Part shown: one piece after another, positions 25,739-34,142 of the stretch
Layout: every line of letters begins with the position of its first letter
Numbering within the stretch: position 1 is the stretch's first letter
DNA from: Acidimicrobiales bacterium
Lineage (GTDB): Bacteria; Actinomycetota; Acidimicrobiia; Acidimicrobiales; Poriferisodalaceae
Assembly (NCBI GenBank): GCA_041394185.1
Contig: JAWKIQ010000005.1
Location: 131,001-195,000 of the forward strand
Direction of reading: 5' to 3'
Length of the DNA stretch: 64,000 nt
Translations under genes and position numbers: made by a program
The notes under the pieces: model-generated
Told to the model about the DNA's origin: nothing
The model's input: only the letters and a program-made list of their open reading frames with translations
Databases searched by the model: none

Positions 25739-27208
25739 CCGTTCGAGCGCCCGGCGCAGCGACACCCCGTCGGTGGCCACGACCTGCACTGGCCTGGGCA
25801 GGTCATCTGGTGTCAACCCGTCGAGGAATCGGCCGCCGGTGAGACACACATCGGGCAGCAGATAGCGGTGATCCGCCGGCTCGCCGTCGAGCACGCGGCA
25901 CAGATCGGCACCTGTCATCAGGCCGGTGACGGCGATGTTGCCACCGAAGAACTCGTTGGGCACCGGCAGCACACGAACGTCGGAGCGACCCAACTCGTCG
26001 ACCAATGGTGCCAACACCATCGCCCCGTATTCGCCGGTGAGGATGGCGGTTGGGGCGTCGTCGGCCGCAACGGATGGGGTGGGCCGCCTGGGCGAGATAT
26101 CCACCGGCTGCACCGAGCCCTTGTCGCTGCCACCGAACGCGTCGTCGTCTAGACCTTCCAGCAGGCCTGGCGCCACGTCGCACCCGCCAAGGTGACCACC
26201 GGCTGTGCGCGGCGCCCGGTAGCCCTCGGCCGGCGCGCCGTCGACCCAGTGGAAGAACCCGCTCTGAACTCCGATGGTGTCGTCGGTTTGGCCCCGGAAC
26301 TCGCGCTCGAACGCCCGCGCCATGCCGATGCCGTCCTCGTGCATGTCGAAGGCGCCGTACACTGACCCATCCGGAAACGGCCGACCGGCGAGCAGGTAGT
26401 ACTCGTCGGCGGCGAAGATCATCGGCCTGCCCAACAGCTCCATGAACAGCGGCTGCCACGACTCGACGGTGTCTACGACGGCCGCCGCCTCTTGCAGTGT
26501 GTGGGGCCTCATGGTGGGTTCGTTCGAGAACTTCGAGATACCCAGCGGCACGGCGGCCACCGAAGCCATCTCGGGATAGACGTCGAGGATGTCGCGCAAC
26601 GTCTGCTCAAGCACGTCGCCGTCGTTGATACCAGGGCATATCACCAGCTGCCCGTGCACTTCGACCCCATGGTCGAGCAGGGCGCGCAGCCAGCGCAGGC
26701 TCATGGCCCCACGCCTGTTGCGGAGCAACTCGGCCCGCACCTGGGGGTCGGTCGCGTGGATCGACACGTACAGCGGCGACAGGCCCTCTGTGATCACCCG
26801 CTCGAGGTCGGCTTCGGTGAACCGGGTGAGGGTGGTGAAGTTGCCGTAGAGGAACGACAGCCTGTAGTCGTCGTCTTTGAGGTACAGGCTGCGGCGCATG
26901 CCCTTCGGCAGTTGGTAGATGAAACAGAACGGGCAGTGGTTGTCGCATGTGCGCACCCTGTCGAACAGGGCCGCATCGACCTCGGCACCCAACACCTCGC
27001 CCGCGAGCTTCTCGACGACGGTGGTGAAAACCATGCCGCCCCGATCTATCTCGACCTCGATGTCGGGCTCGTCGACGAGGTGCTGCCAGCGGATCACGTC
27101 TCGGGGCACCTCACCGTCGATCGATACGATCTCGTCGCCCACCTGCAGATCGGCGCGTTCGGCGGCCGAGCCGGGAGTTACCGCAACTATGCGAGGACGA
27201 GATTGCAC
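25715..27208 (-). CDS. DUF512 radical-SAM protein with N-terminal PDZ-like domain
   Basis: This is a 497-residue protein of a widespread but uncharacterised family. The N-terminal PDZ-like segment (about 3-60) has VTPGSAAERADLQVGDEIVSIDG. The radical-SAM cluster follows: CDNHCPFCFIYQ near residue 88 supplies the three cysteines that bind [4Fe-4S]. The C-terminal DUF512 region has the GNFTTLT and GINDG segments in the barrel and a distal beta region. In actinobacteria this gene often lies next to der. Here a toxin-antitoxin pair separates the two. The reaction is unknown. Confidence 0.88.
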   Translation of the reverse strand: MQSRPRIVAVTPGSAAERADLQVGDEIVSIDGEVPRDVIRWQHLVDEPDIEVEIDRGGMVFTTVVEKLAGEVLGAEVDAALFDRVRTCDNHCPFCFIYQLPKGMRRSLYLKDDDYRLSFLYGNFTTLTRFTEADLERVITEGLSPLYVSIHATDPQVRAELLRNRRGAMSLRWLRALLDHGVEVHGQLVICPGINDGDVLEQTLRDILDVYPEMASVAAVPLGISKFSNEPTMRPHTLQEAAAVVDTVESWQPLFMELLGRPMIFAADEYYLLAGRPFPDGSVYGAFDMHEDGIGMARAFEREFRGQTDDTIGVQSGFFHWVDGAPAEGYRAPRTAGGHLGGCDVAPGLLEGLDDDAFGGSDKGSVQPVDISPRRPTPSVAADDAPTAILTGEYGAMVLAPLVDELGRSDVRVLPVPNEFFGGNIAVTGLMTGADLCRVLDGEPADHRYLLPDVCLTGGRFLDGLTPDDLPRPVQVVATDGVSLRRALERSVVDETA

Positions 27209-27247
27209 ACCGCAAACGATACGAGCCCGTCGCTAGCATCAACCATC

Positions 27248-28276
27248 GTGAACGTCGACCGGGTACTGCTGGCCGCACCGCGGGGCTTTTGCGCCGGGGT
27301 CGAGATGGCCATCAAGGCGCTGGCGTGGATGGTGCGCACGTTCGAGCCGCCTGTCTACTGCTATCACGAGATCGTCCACAACCAGATCGTGGTGGGCCGC
27401 TTCGAACAGCTCGGTGTGGTGTTCGTCGACGACATCGCCGAGGTGCCGGCAGGGCGCCCCATCATGCTCAGCGCCCACGGTTCTGCACCCGAGGTCGTTC
27501 AGGCCGCCAAAGACCAGGGTGGCTATGTCGTCAATGCGGTGTGCCCCCTGGTCACCAAGGTTCATCACGAAGTGCGGGTAAGGGCCGGCAAGGGTTACCA
27601 GATCGTCTACATCGGCCACGAGGGCCACGAGGAAGCCGTCGGCACGATGGCCGTGGCACCCGACGCCATCCACCTGGTCGAGACCACGCAGCAGGTGGCC
27701 GAGCTGCCCGACTTCGACACACCCACCGCTCTGTTGGCCCAGACCACGCTGTCGCACCGCGACTGGAGCGACATTCTCGACGAGGTTCGCAACCGCTTCC
27801 CCGACGTGTGGACACCCGGGCGCAGCGACCTGTGTTTCGCCACCACGAACCGGCAGAGCGCCCTGGCCGAGATTGCCGAGAAGTGCGATGTGGTCGTGGT
27901 CATCGGCAGCGCCAATTCGTCCAACACCCGGGCGCTCGAGCGGTTGGCCGTCGAAGCCGGAGCCCCCAGAGTGTTCCGGGTCAACTCTGCTGGTGAGCTG
28001 CCAGACGATCTCGCCGGCGTGGTGGGGGTCACCGCGGGCGCATCGGCCCCCGAGGAGCTCGTCGCCGAGGTCATCTCGCGCCTGGCGCCGGCCAACGGCG
28101 TCACCGAGGTCTCCATCACCACCGAGGACGAATACTTCCCTCCCCCGCGCGAGCTTCGCGATCTGCTTGCGGCCATCGAGCTGGCAGCTTCGGTGACCCT
28201 GGGCGCAACGGGCGCCGGCGCCCCACACATCGACCGCGACGTAGCCGCGTCAGCCGTTCTCGAAGCGCTGGCCTGA
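27248..28276 (+). CDS. ispH: 4-hydroxy-3-methylbut-2-enyl diphosphate reductase IspH
   Basis: This 342-residue enzyme carries out the last step of the non-mevalonate (MEP) isoprenoid pathway, reducing HMBPP to IPP and DMAPP. The three cluster cysteines are Cys15 (GFCAGVE), Cys99 (AVCPLVTK) and Cys196 (DLCFATTNRQ). The substrate residues are His44 (VHNQ), His77 (SAHGS) and the HEGHEEAVG loop. The GTG at 27248 directly precedes the conserved NVDRVLLAAPRGFCAG; an open frame runs far upstream but is only a shadow of the opposite gene. It is divergent from the DUF512 gene by 39 bases. Confidence 0.97.
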   Translation: MNVDRVLLAAPRGFCAGVEMAIKALAWMVRTFEPPVYCYHEIVHNQIVVGRFEQLGVVFVDDIAEVPAGRPIMLSAHGSAPEVVQAAKDQGGYVVNAVCPLVTKVHHEVRVRAGKGYQIVYIGHEGHEEAVGTMAVAPDAIHLVETTQQVAELPDFDTPTALLAQTTLSHRDWSDILDEVRNRFPDVWTPGRSDLCFATTNRQSALAEIAEKCDVVVVIGSANSSNTRALERLAVEAGAPRVFRVNSAGELPDDLAGVVGVTAGASAPEELVAEVISRLAPANGVTEVSITTEDEYFPPPRELRDLLAAIELAASVTLGATGAGAPHIDRDVAASAVLEALA

Positions 28277-28308
28277 CGCCACGGTGGCGCTGCTGTGGCG
28301 CTTTCACC

Positions 28309-29298
28309 TCAGGGCTGATCGCTTCGCCAGAGCTTGCCAGCGTGGGTACGAAACTCGGTCTCGAGAGCCTTCCAATCCTCGTCGGCAACCTCAAACGACG
28401 CCGACGACCCGAGCTTGGCGAGATCTGACAACACCATTCCGAGGGGCGGGTGGGTCGATAAGACGTGTCCGCCCACTCGAACAGCCTCTGTGGCGATTGA
28501 TTGGCGGCGTCGTGGATCGAGACGGTCGAACGCTTCGGACACGCCCTCCCAGAGATCGGTCCTTTGCATCCTGGCACGAGACATCGCCCCGGTTGCCACC
28601 TCGCCGAGGGTCATGGTTTCGAGCGCAGAGATCACGGTTCGCGACCCGACAACTTCGGCGGCTCGGCGATTCGCACTGATTTCGGCCGGTTGACTCGCCC
28701 TCAGGTAGGACCTGGCCTGTACCCCGTACAACCAGCCGATGACGGCGGCCAACCCGGTTCTGGCGCCGAGCGTCTGCCAGGGGGCTGGCTTGAGCGTTTC
28801 GTGCCACCGATACAAGGTCGCCATCGACAACTGGAGTGGTATCGACCGCTCGACGTCAGAGTGCAGATGGGCCAGCTCATGGGCCAGAACCGCAACGCGC
28901 TGGTCGCGGTCGAGGGCGACCCACGCAGGCCAGCCGAATCCGACGACCCGACGGCGTCGCCAAGGTGACATGCGGGCAAACGCGTTGAAGTCGGAGGTGA
29001 TCAGAATCGAGTCTGGCAGTGGCGCGTCCATTTCTCGCGCCAATCGTTCCAATAGGGCAAAGAGATGCGGCGCCTCGGCAGGAGCGAGGTCCACGCCCGG
29101 TGGCAGGCCGTCGAATCGTGGTCGGCTGGCGAACACGAACCACGCGAGCGCTGCAGCCAACAGGACGCCCAACCAGTCGGGCCAGGCCACCGCCAGCAGA
29201 AGGAGCGAGCTGGCAGCCAACAACAGCCACATCGACAACACTGCCACGGCCACCAGGCGCGCCATCAACTGGCGGTCATGATTGGATCCACCTGACAT
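28309..29298 (-). CDS. M48-family membrane metallopeptidase
   Basis: This is 329 residues. Two N-terminal membrane helices (about 12-38 and 42-57) precede the catalytic domain. The zinc motif HELAH is at His140-Glu141-His144, preceded by RVAVLA, and the third ligand is probably the Glu in PAEISANRRAAE (usual E-x-x-A-D region, here with Asn instead of Asp). Relatives of HtpX and Oma1 degrade misfolded membrane proteins. The N-terminal start MSGGSNHD gives the family length. It converges with ispH. Confidence 0.88.
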   Translation of the reverse strand: MSGGSNHDRQLMARLVAVAVLSMWLLLAASSLLLLAVAWPDWLGVLLAAALAWFVFASRPRFDGLPPGVDLAPAEAPHLFALLERLAREMDAPLPDSILITSDFNAFARMSPWRRRRVVGFGWPAWVALDRDQRVAVLAHELAHLHSDVERSIPLQLSMATLYRWHETLKPAPWQTLGARTGLAAVIGWLYGVQARSYLRASQPAEISANRRAAEVVGSRTVISALETMTLGEVATGAMSRARMQRTDLWEGVSEAFDRLDPRRRQSIATEAVRVGGHVLSTHPPLGMVLSDLAKLGSSASFEVADEDWKALETEFRTHAGKLWRSDQP

Positions 29299-29382
29299 CG
29301 ACGCTGACGATAGTCCGTTGCGATTTGGAGGCTGGTTTGCGCCGGTTTTCGGGGCAAGGTCGCCTCCAGATCGCGGCGGGGG

Positions 29383-30342
29383 TCAGCCCAGGCGATAGAC
29401 CCTGCGGGCCGACCCGGCGAACAGATCGGCCCGCTCGGAGGGTGAATAGTCGGCCGACACCAAGTCGAACGCCTGCCACAACACCGCATAGTCGATGGTC
29501 TGGCCGTCGACGGGATAGTTCGACTCGAACAGGCAACGATCCGGCCCCAACGCATCGATTGCCGCCCTGATGGTGTCGCCCCAAACCTCTGCGACCTCCT
29601 CGGCACCGGGACGCCCCGAGCGATAGACGGCACCGAACCGGCTCATGCCGATGCCGCCCAGCTTCATCCACACGTTGGGGCATGCGGCCAGATCGACATA
29701 CGAGCGGCGCAGATCGCTGTGCACTTCGTCCCAACGGCCGGCCCACACGCCAACTCCGATGGGGCCTCCCAGGTGGTTGACGACGATCTGGAGGTCGGGA
29801 ACCTCGCGTGCGAGCGCAACCACCTCGCCCAGCTGGTGGTGATACTGCCAGGCCTCGAAGCTCAGCCCACGGTCGCACAGTTGCCGCGCCCCGGCGACAA
29901 ACTCGTCGCGGCGGTACAGATCGGCCGGAGGTTCGCCTCGATTCGAGACCACTTCGGGTGTTCCAGAACGGGCACCGGAATGGCGGATGCCCCTGAAGCG
30001 CCCGCCACCTGCGTCGATGTGGGCGTCGAGCACCTGGCCGACCGCCGCGCCCAGCATCAGGTTGGCGTGGCCGACGATTGCGGCGATGCGAGCTGCGCCG
30101 CCGCCGTCGCTGGCGTCGCACCGACCGGCGACCCACTCGGTTTCACCGACGGGCTTCAGAGCCTCGGGCCCCTCGGTTCGATAGTTCGATCCACAGTCGA
30201 TGAACACGGTTTCGGTCACACCGTCGACACCGGCCGTGTCGGCCAGAAGCTCGGGCAGGTCGTAGCGGCCATAGGGCGAGTCATAGTCCCAGAGATGATG
30301 GTGGGCATCGACGATTTCCTCGACCGCACTGTGGTTCGTCAT
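29383..30342 (-). CDS. Amidohydrolase family protein (lactonase-like, COG3618 group)
   Basis: This is a 319-residue TIM-barrel hydrolase with the N-terminal metal motif VDAHHHLWD and later VNHLGGPIG and LFESNYPVDG, the pattern of 2-pyrone-4,6-dicarboxylate lactonase and L-rhamnono- or L-fucono-lactonases. It would hydrolyse a lactone or similar sugar-acid ester. The ATG at 30342 overlaps the regulator's stop by four bases. The longer open frame upstream is antisense noise. Confidence 0.87.
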   Translation of the reverse strand: MTNHSAVEEIVDAHHHLWDYDSPYGRYDLPELLADTAGVDGVTETVFIDCGSNYRTEGPEALKPVGETEWVAGRCDASDGGGAARIAAIVGHANLMLGAAVGQVLDAHIDAGGGRFRGIRHSGARSGTPEVVSNRGEPPADLYRRDEFVAGARQLCDRGLSFEAWQYHHQLGEVVALAREVPDLQIVVNHLGGPIGVGVWAGRWDEVHSDLRRSYVDLAACPNVWMKLGGIGMSRFGAVYRSGRPGAEEVAEVWGDTIRAAIDALGPDRCLFESNYPVDGQTIDYAVLWQAFDLVSADYSPSERADLFAGSARRVYRLG

Positions 30343-30851
30343 CGGTGCATCTCCGCAAGCCTCGTTCCGATTTCGGCTAGTGCGTTCCTGAGCTCGACGG
30401 GCAACAAGACCTCGAACTCTGGACCCAGCGCCATCAACTCTCGCACGGCCGCATCGTAGGACTCGAACCGGAACGACCCCTCGAGCCAATCGGCTCGGTC
30501 GGCAGGAGGTTCGAATGTGGGCCGCTGCCGCCAGCCGCTGGGCCGCCCGACCACCAGCGCGGTCTGCAGCGCCGCGGGCGAAACGCGCACACGAACCCGA
30601 CGCAGCCGACCCCGACCCTCGGCCATCCCCGACGGCAGACTCGGGATTTGCTGGTCGAATGTGTCGAGCAACTCGAATCCGCCACCCGGGCCGCGCACCG
30701 CAAACACGGGCACACCCGAACCACTCAAGGCCTCGATATCGCGCAGAACCGTGCGCTGAGACACCTCCAGTCGCTCTGCCAACTCGCGCGCGGTCAACCG
30801 GCCGCCGTTGCGCAGGAGCAACAGCAAGTTCAAAAGCCGGCCGGCCCTCAC
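30339..30851 (-). CDS. Short YafY/WYL-like helix-turn-helix regulator lacking the WYL core
   Basis: This is 170 residues starting at a GTG. The N-terminal HTH (residues 3-50) matches YafY-type regulators (RLLNLLLLLRNGGRLTARELA, then SQRTVLRDIEAL), followed by FAVRGPGGGFELLD. The central WYL domain, about 130 residues in relatives, is missing. Only the C-terminal alpha/beta part (SFRFESYDAAVRELMALGPEFEVL) follows after a short linker. The gene is intact in frame, so this is a short form and not a visible break. It is coupled to the lactonase-like gene and divergent from the 30938 gene. Confidence 0.75.
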   Translation of the reverse strand: MRAGRLLNLLLLLRNGGRLTARELAERLEVSQRTVLRDIEALSGSGVPVFAVRGPGGGFELLDTFDQQIPSLPSGMAEGRGRLRRVRVRVSPAALQTALVVGRPSGWRQRPTFEPPADRADWLEGSFRFESYDAAVRELMALGPEFEVLLPVELRNALAEIGTRLAEMHR

Positions 30852-30881
30852 AGCGACGTCTCAAACATTCACGACATATGG

Positions 30882-30902
30882 TGTCAGGAATTGGATGCGA
30901 CA
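30882..30902. promoter_or_regulatory. Candidate operator for the short HTH regulator
   Basis: TGTC (30882-30885) and GACA (30899-30902) form inverted arms 13 bases apart between the two divergent starts. A second pair, GACGTCTC (30855-30862) and GAGACGTC (30930-30937), lies next to the two start codons but also contains the likely ribosome-binding purines. Only position and symmetry support an operator role. Confidence 0.3.
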
Positions 30903-30937
30903 GTTCACGCAACCCACATCCGATCGCTGGAGACGTC

Positions 30938-31381
30938 ATGCAACACCACATCGAAGGAGCCGGAACCGAGGACGACCCCTGGATCCTCACCACCCCACCA
31001 GGTCAGTCCGAGTTCGATGCCTGGCGCGACGAGCAGGCCGATCCACCGGCGCTGGTGATAAGGGTCGGGTCCACCAAGCTGAGCTACCACTTGCGTTGCA
31101 TCGCCGACCTCCACCAGATGCTGACCGAACACGGCGACTGGATGCCGCTGGGCAACGCCGACGAACAGAAGGCCGCCAAGCCCGGAACCGTCGAAGAATG
31201 GGCACGGTCAGACGACAACCCGGTTGGCGGCTGGTATGGCCTGCGCAAGGGCTATCGGGGTCGATTCGGCAACTATGTGCCGCCGGTGTTGGAGGCGTTG
31301 GGTCTTGCCGAGGTCGAGCACAACGCCCGCAACAACCGAATGAGGGCCATCGCGTCGCCAGATGGTGCCCAGTTGACCTAG
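30938..31381 (+). CDS. Conserved hypothetical protein
   Basis: This is a 147-residue acidic soluble protein without signal or membrane segment. Recognisable stretches are GAGTEDDPWILTTPPG, LSYHLRCIADLHQML, HGDWMPLG and GGWYGLRKGYRGRFGNYVPPVLEALGLAEVEH. This looks like a family seen across actinobacteria whose function I do not know. The ATG at 30938 has GGAG upstream. It is divergent from the short HTH regulator, which probably controls it. Its stop and that of plsC share the tetranucleotide CTAG (31378-31381). Confidence 0.75.
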   Translation: MQHHIEGAGTEDDPWILTTPPGQSEFDAWRDEQADPPALVIRVGSTKLSYHLRCIADLHQMLTEHGDWMPLGNADEQKAAKPGTVEEWARSDDNPVGGWYGLRKGYRGRFGNYVPPVLEALGLAEVEHNARNNRMRAIASPDGAQLT

Positions 31382-32124
31382 TCCATCGGGGGCGGCTCGA
31401 CCGCCCGGTCGTACTGGTTCTGGTTGCCGGCGCGAACCTGCGCCTTGTCGTAGAGGTCCTGCAGGACCTCTCGCAGTTCGAGGGTGGTCTGCTGCACCGC
31501 CTTGCGCGACACCCTGCCAGATTCCTTGCGGGCGGGCGGCATTATCGGCTCGCCGACCACCAGGTGCACCTTCACCGGGTAGATGAAGTTGCGGCCCTTG
31601 GGCATTGCGTTCTCGGACCCGCCGATGCCCATCGGCACAATCGGCACACCGCAGCGGGCGGCGACATAGACCGCTCCGTCCTTCAACGGATAGACCCTGG
31701 GCCCCCGCTTGCGTTCGCCCTCGGGAAACAACACGGCCGGTTCGCCACGCTCGATGACATCGATGGTGGTCTGAAGGGCCTCACGATCGGCCTGTTCGCG
31801 GCTGACCGGGAACCCGCCGAGCGCCGACAGGGCCCATGCTGCGTACTTGTTCTTCCACATCGAGTCCTTTCCCATGAAGCGAAGCCGACGCGGGAACACG
31901 GCCTGCAGCGGGGTGTCGAGGTACGAGCGATGAACCGGTGCAAGCACGAACGCACCGTGCTTGGGAATGTTGTGGGTGCCCTCGATGGTCAGCCTGAACC
32001 ACAGCTTGAACGCAACCCACACAAACGCCTGGCAGAAGCGGTAAAGCGCCCGGGCGGGCAGCCCTTCGCCCGAGAAGAACCCCTCGCCCGAGGGACGGTA
32101 CACACCGTCGGAATCGACCTTCAC
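31378..32124 (-). CDS. plsC: 1-acyl-sn-glycerol-3-phosphate acyltransferase
   Basis: This 248-residue enzyme acylates lysophosphatidic acid to phosphatidic acid at the membrane. The acyltransferase motifs are present: HRSYLD (HX4D catalytic pair), the FMGKDSMW block, FPEGERKRG and VPIVPMGIGG. One hydrophobic segment lies near residues 28-45. It begins inside the stop of the aroA-cmk gene (four-base overlap) and ends the operon that starts at scpA. The cmk-plsC order is common in bacteria. Confidence 0.92.
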   Translation of the reverse strand: MKVDSDGVYRPSGEGFFSGEGLPARALYRFCQAFVWVAFKLWFRLTIEGTHNIPKHGAFVLAPVHRSYLDTPLQAVFPRRLRFMGKDSMWKNKYAAWALSALGGFPVSREQADREALQTTIDVIERGEPAVLFPEGERKRGPRVYPLKDGAVYVAARCGVPIVPMGIGGSENAMPKGRNFIYPVKVHLVVGEPIMPPARKESGRVSRKAVQQTTLELREVLQDLYDKAQVRAGNQNQYDRAVEPPPMD

Positions 32125-34142
32125 TGGTTCGGCTCCTCTTGCTCGGCCCAGATAGCCCGGGCGCGGCTGGCGATCTCTGACACCAGATCTTCCACCGTGC
32201 GATCGCTGGTGTCGATCGTGACCGCGTCGTCGGCGGCGCGCAGCGGGCTGTCCTTGCGACTGCTGTCGGCCAGGTCGCGGCGCTCGATGTCGGCCGCGAT
32301 CTCGTCGAGAGTGGCTGCGTCGGGGCCGGTGAGGCCCTTGGCCTGCATCTCGGCCAGGCGACGGCTGGCCCGCACGTCCACACGGGCGGTCAGGTAGATC
32401 TTGATCGGAGCGTCGGGAAACACCACCGTGCCGATGTCTCGACCCTCCAGCACACAGCCGTCGCGGTCGAGGGCAAAGCGGCGTTGCAGCTGCACCAGCT
32501 CTCGCCGTACGGCTGGCACCGCCGAAACGGTCGAGACCACAGCGGTGACCTCAGGTGTTCGAATGGCCCTGGTCACGTCGACGCCGTCGACGGTGACCGT
32601 TTGCCCTACGTCGATGACCAGGGTGCGCGCCATTGCCGCAACCACCTCGGAATCGTTGGGGTCTATCCCCCGGTCGAGGGTGGCCCATGCGACCGCTCGA
32701 TACATGGCTCCGGTGTCGAAGTGGTCGACGCCCAGCGCCTGGGCCACCGCTCGCGACACCGTCGACTTGCCCGACCCCGCTGGTCCGTCAACGGCGACGA
32801 TGCGCGAGGTCGACACGCCGAGCCCTTCGAGGAAACCCCAATAGCCCGGGAAGGTCTTGCGCACGCAGTCGGGGTTTGCGATCTCGATACCGCTGTTCAC
32901 CAAGCCCAGGAGGGCAAAGCTCATGGCCATGCGGTGGTCGTCGTAGGTCTGAACCACACCCGGCGTGACGTCACCCGGCACCACGGTGAGCCCGTCACCA
33001 TCGTCTGTGGCCTCGACACCCAAACGGTTCAACTCCGTGACCACCGCAGAGATGCGGTCGGTCTCCTTGCGCCTGATGAACCCGATGCCCGACATACAGG
33101 TCGGCCCTTCGGCCGTCGCCGCCACCACGGCCAGGGTCTGAGCGGTGTCGGACACCTGCGACATGTCGACGTCCACACCCTCCAGATAGGCGGCGTCCTC
33201 GTCACTGCAATCGACCACTATCGATGTGCCGTCGTCGATGACGGTTGCACCCATCTGGGCCAACACGTCGACGAAGCCGACATCGCCCTGCAACGACCGG
33301 TGCGACAGCCCGGGCACAGCTACCCGTCCCCTGGTGACCGCAGCGGCAGCGAAAGCGTACGACGCGGCCGATGCGTCTGGCTCGACCTCGTAGTCGGTGC
33401 CGCAGTAACCGCCGGCAGCCACGATCCACTCGGTGCCATGCGGGCCCGAATCGGTCACATCGGCGCCGAAGGCTCTCATCACCGCCACGGTCATATCCAC
33501 GTACGGACGGCTGACCAACTCGGTGCCGACGCGCAGCACCAACCCCTGGGAGAACAGCGGACCAGCCATCAGTAGGCCGGACAAGAACTGGCTGGACGCA
33601 TCTCCGGCGACCTCGACCACACCACCGCCCAGCGATGCGCCAGGAATCGACATGGGCAGCCGCCCTGGTTCGCCGAGCGCTTCGACCCTGCCACCCAGAC
33701 GCTCGAGTGCAACTATCTGATCGTCGAATGGCCTGGCCCGTAGCTGGGGGTCACCGTCCAATGTCCACACGCCGGGCAACGCGGCCAGCACCGGCAATAA
33801 GAACCGGCTGGTGGTGCCGCTCTGGTTGGCGAACAGCTCGGCGTGCTGGGGCCGCGACGACGCCAAACCTCCGATGCCGGTGACGCTCACCGTGCAGCCG
33901 GCGCGGTCTATGTCGAGATCTGCACCCAGCCTGGCGACGGCGTCGAGCATGGCCTCGGTGTCGTCGGCGAACAGCACCCCTTTCAGCACGCTTGTGCCCT
34001 CGGCCAGCGCCGCCAGCAACAGGGCCCGGTTGGTGATGCTCTTCGAGCCGGGCAGGTGGGCCACCGTGTCGATTGGCCGGAAGACAGGCAGCACCCGATA
34101 GGTACCTGGCCCGCCTGTAGGCAGACCTCGAGTACCCGTCAT
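32121..34142 (-). CDS. aroA-cmk: Fused EPSP synthase (AroA) - cytidylate kinase (Cmk)
   Basis: This is a single 673-residue frame with two complete enzymes. Residues 1-442 are 5-enolpyruvylshikimate-3-phosphate synthase of the shikimate pathway: LPGSKSITNRALLLAALAEG, the NQSGTTSRF active-site loop and the closing DDHRMAMSFALLG. Residues 443-673 are cytidylate kinase: P-loop GPAGSGKST at 453-461, FDTGAMYR, LEGRDIGT and RRDLADSSRKDSPL. The junction (GFLEGLGVSTSRIVAV) is short, and no stop appears in other frames nearby, so a real fusion is more likely than a missed stop. It overlaps tyrA and plsC by four bases each. Confidence 0.95.
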   Translation of the reverse strand: MTGTRGLPTGGPGTYRVLPVFRPIDTVAHLPGSKSITNRALLLAALAEGTSVLKGVLFADDTEAMLDAVARLGADLDIDRAGCTVSVTGIGGLASSRPQHAELFANQSGTTSRFLLPVLAALPGVWTLDGDPQLRARPFDDQIVALERLGGRVEALGEPGRLPMSIPGASLGGGVVEVAGDASSQFLSGLLMAGPLFSQGLVLRVGTELVSRPYVDMTVAVMRAFGADVTDSGPHGTEWIVAAGGYCGTDYEVEPDASAASYAFAAAAVTRGRVAVPGLSHRSLQGDVGFVDVLAQMGATVIDDGTSIVVDCSDEDAAYLEGVDVDMSQVSDTAQTLAVVAATAEGPTCMSGIGFIRRKETDRISAVVTELNRLGVEATDDGDGLTVVPGDVTPGVVQTYDDHRMAMSFALLGLVNSGIEIANPDCVRKTFPGYWGFLEGLGVSTSRIVAVDGPAGSGKSTVSRAVAQALGVDHFDTGAMYRAVAWATLDRGIDPNDSEVVAAMARTLVIDVGQTVTVDGVDVTRAIRTPEVTAVVSTVSAVPAVRRELVQLQRRFALDRDGCVLEGRDIGTVVFPDAPIKIYLTARVDVRASRRLAEMQAKGLTGPDAATLDEIAADIERRDLADSSRKDSPLRAADDAVTIDTSDRTVEDLVSEIASRARAIWAEQEEPNQ

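Noticed and set aside
28277..28300. CGCCAC-G-GTGGCG repeat after ispH as a terminator
   Set aside because: The stem is short, the loop is a single base and no T-run follows.
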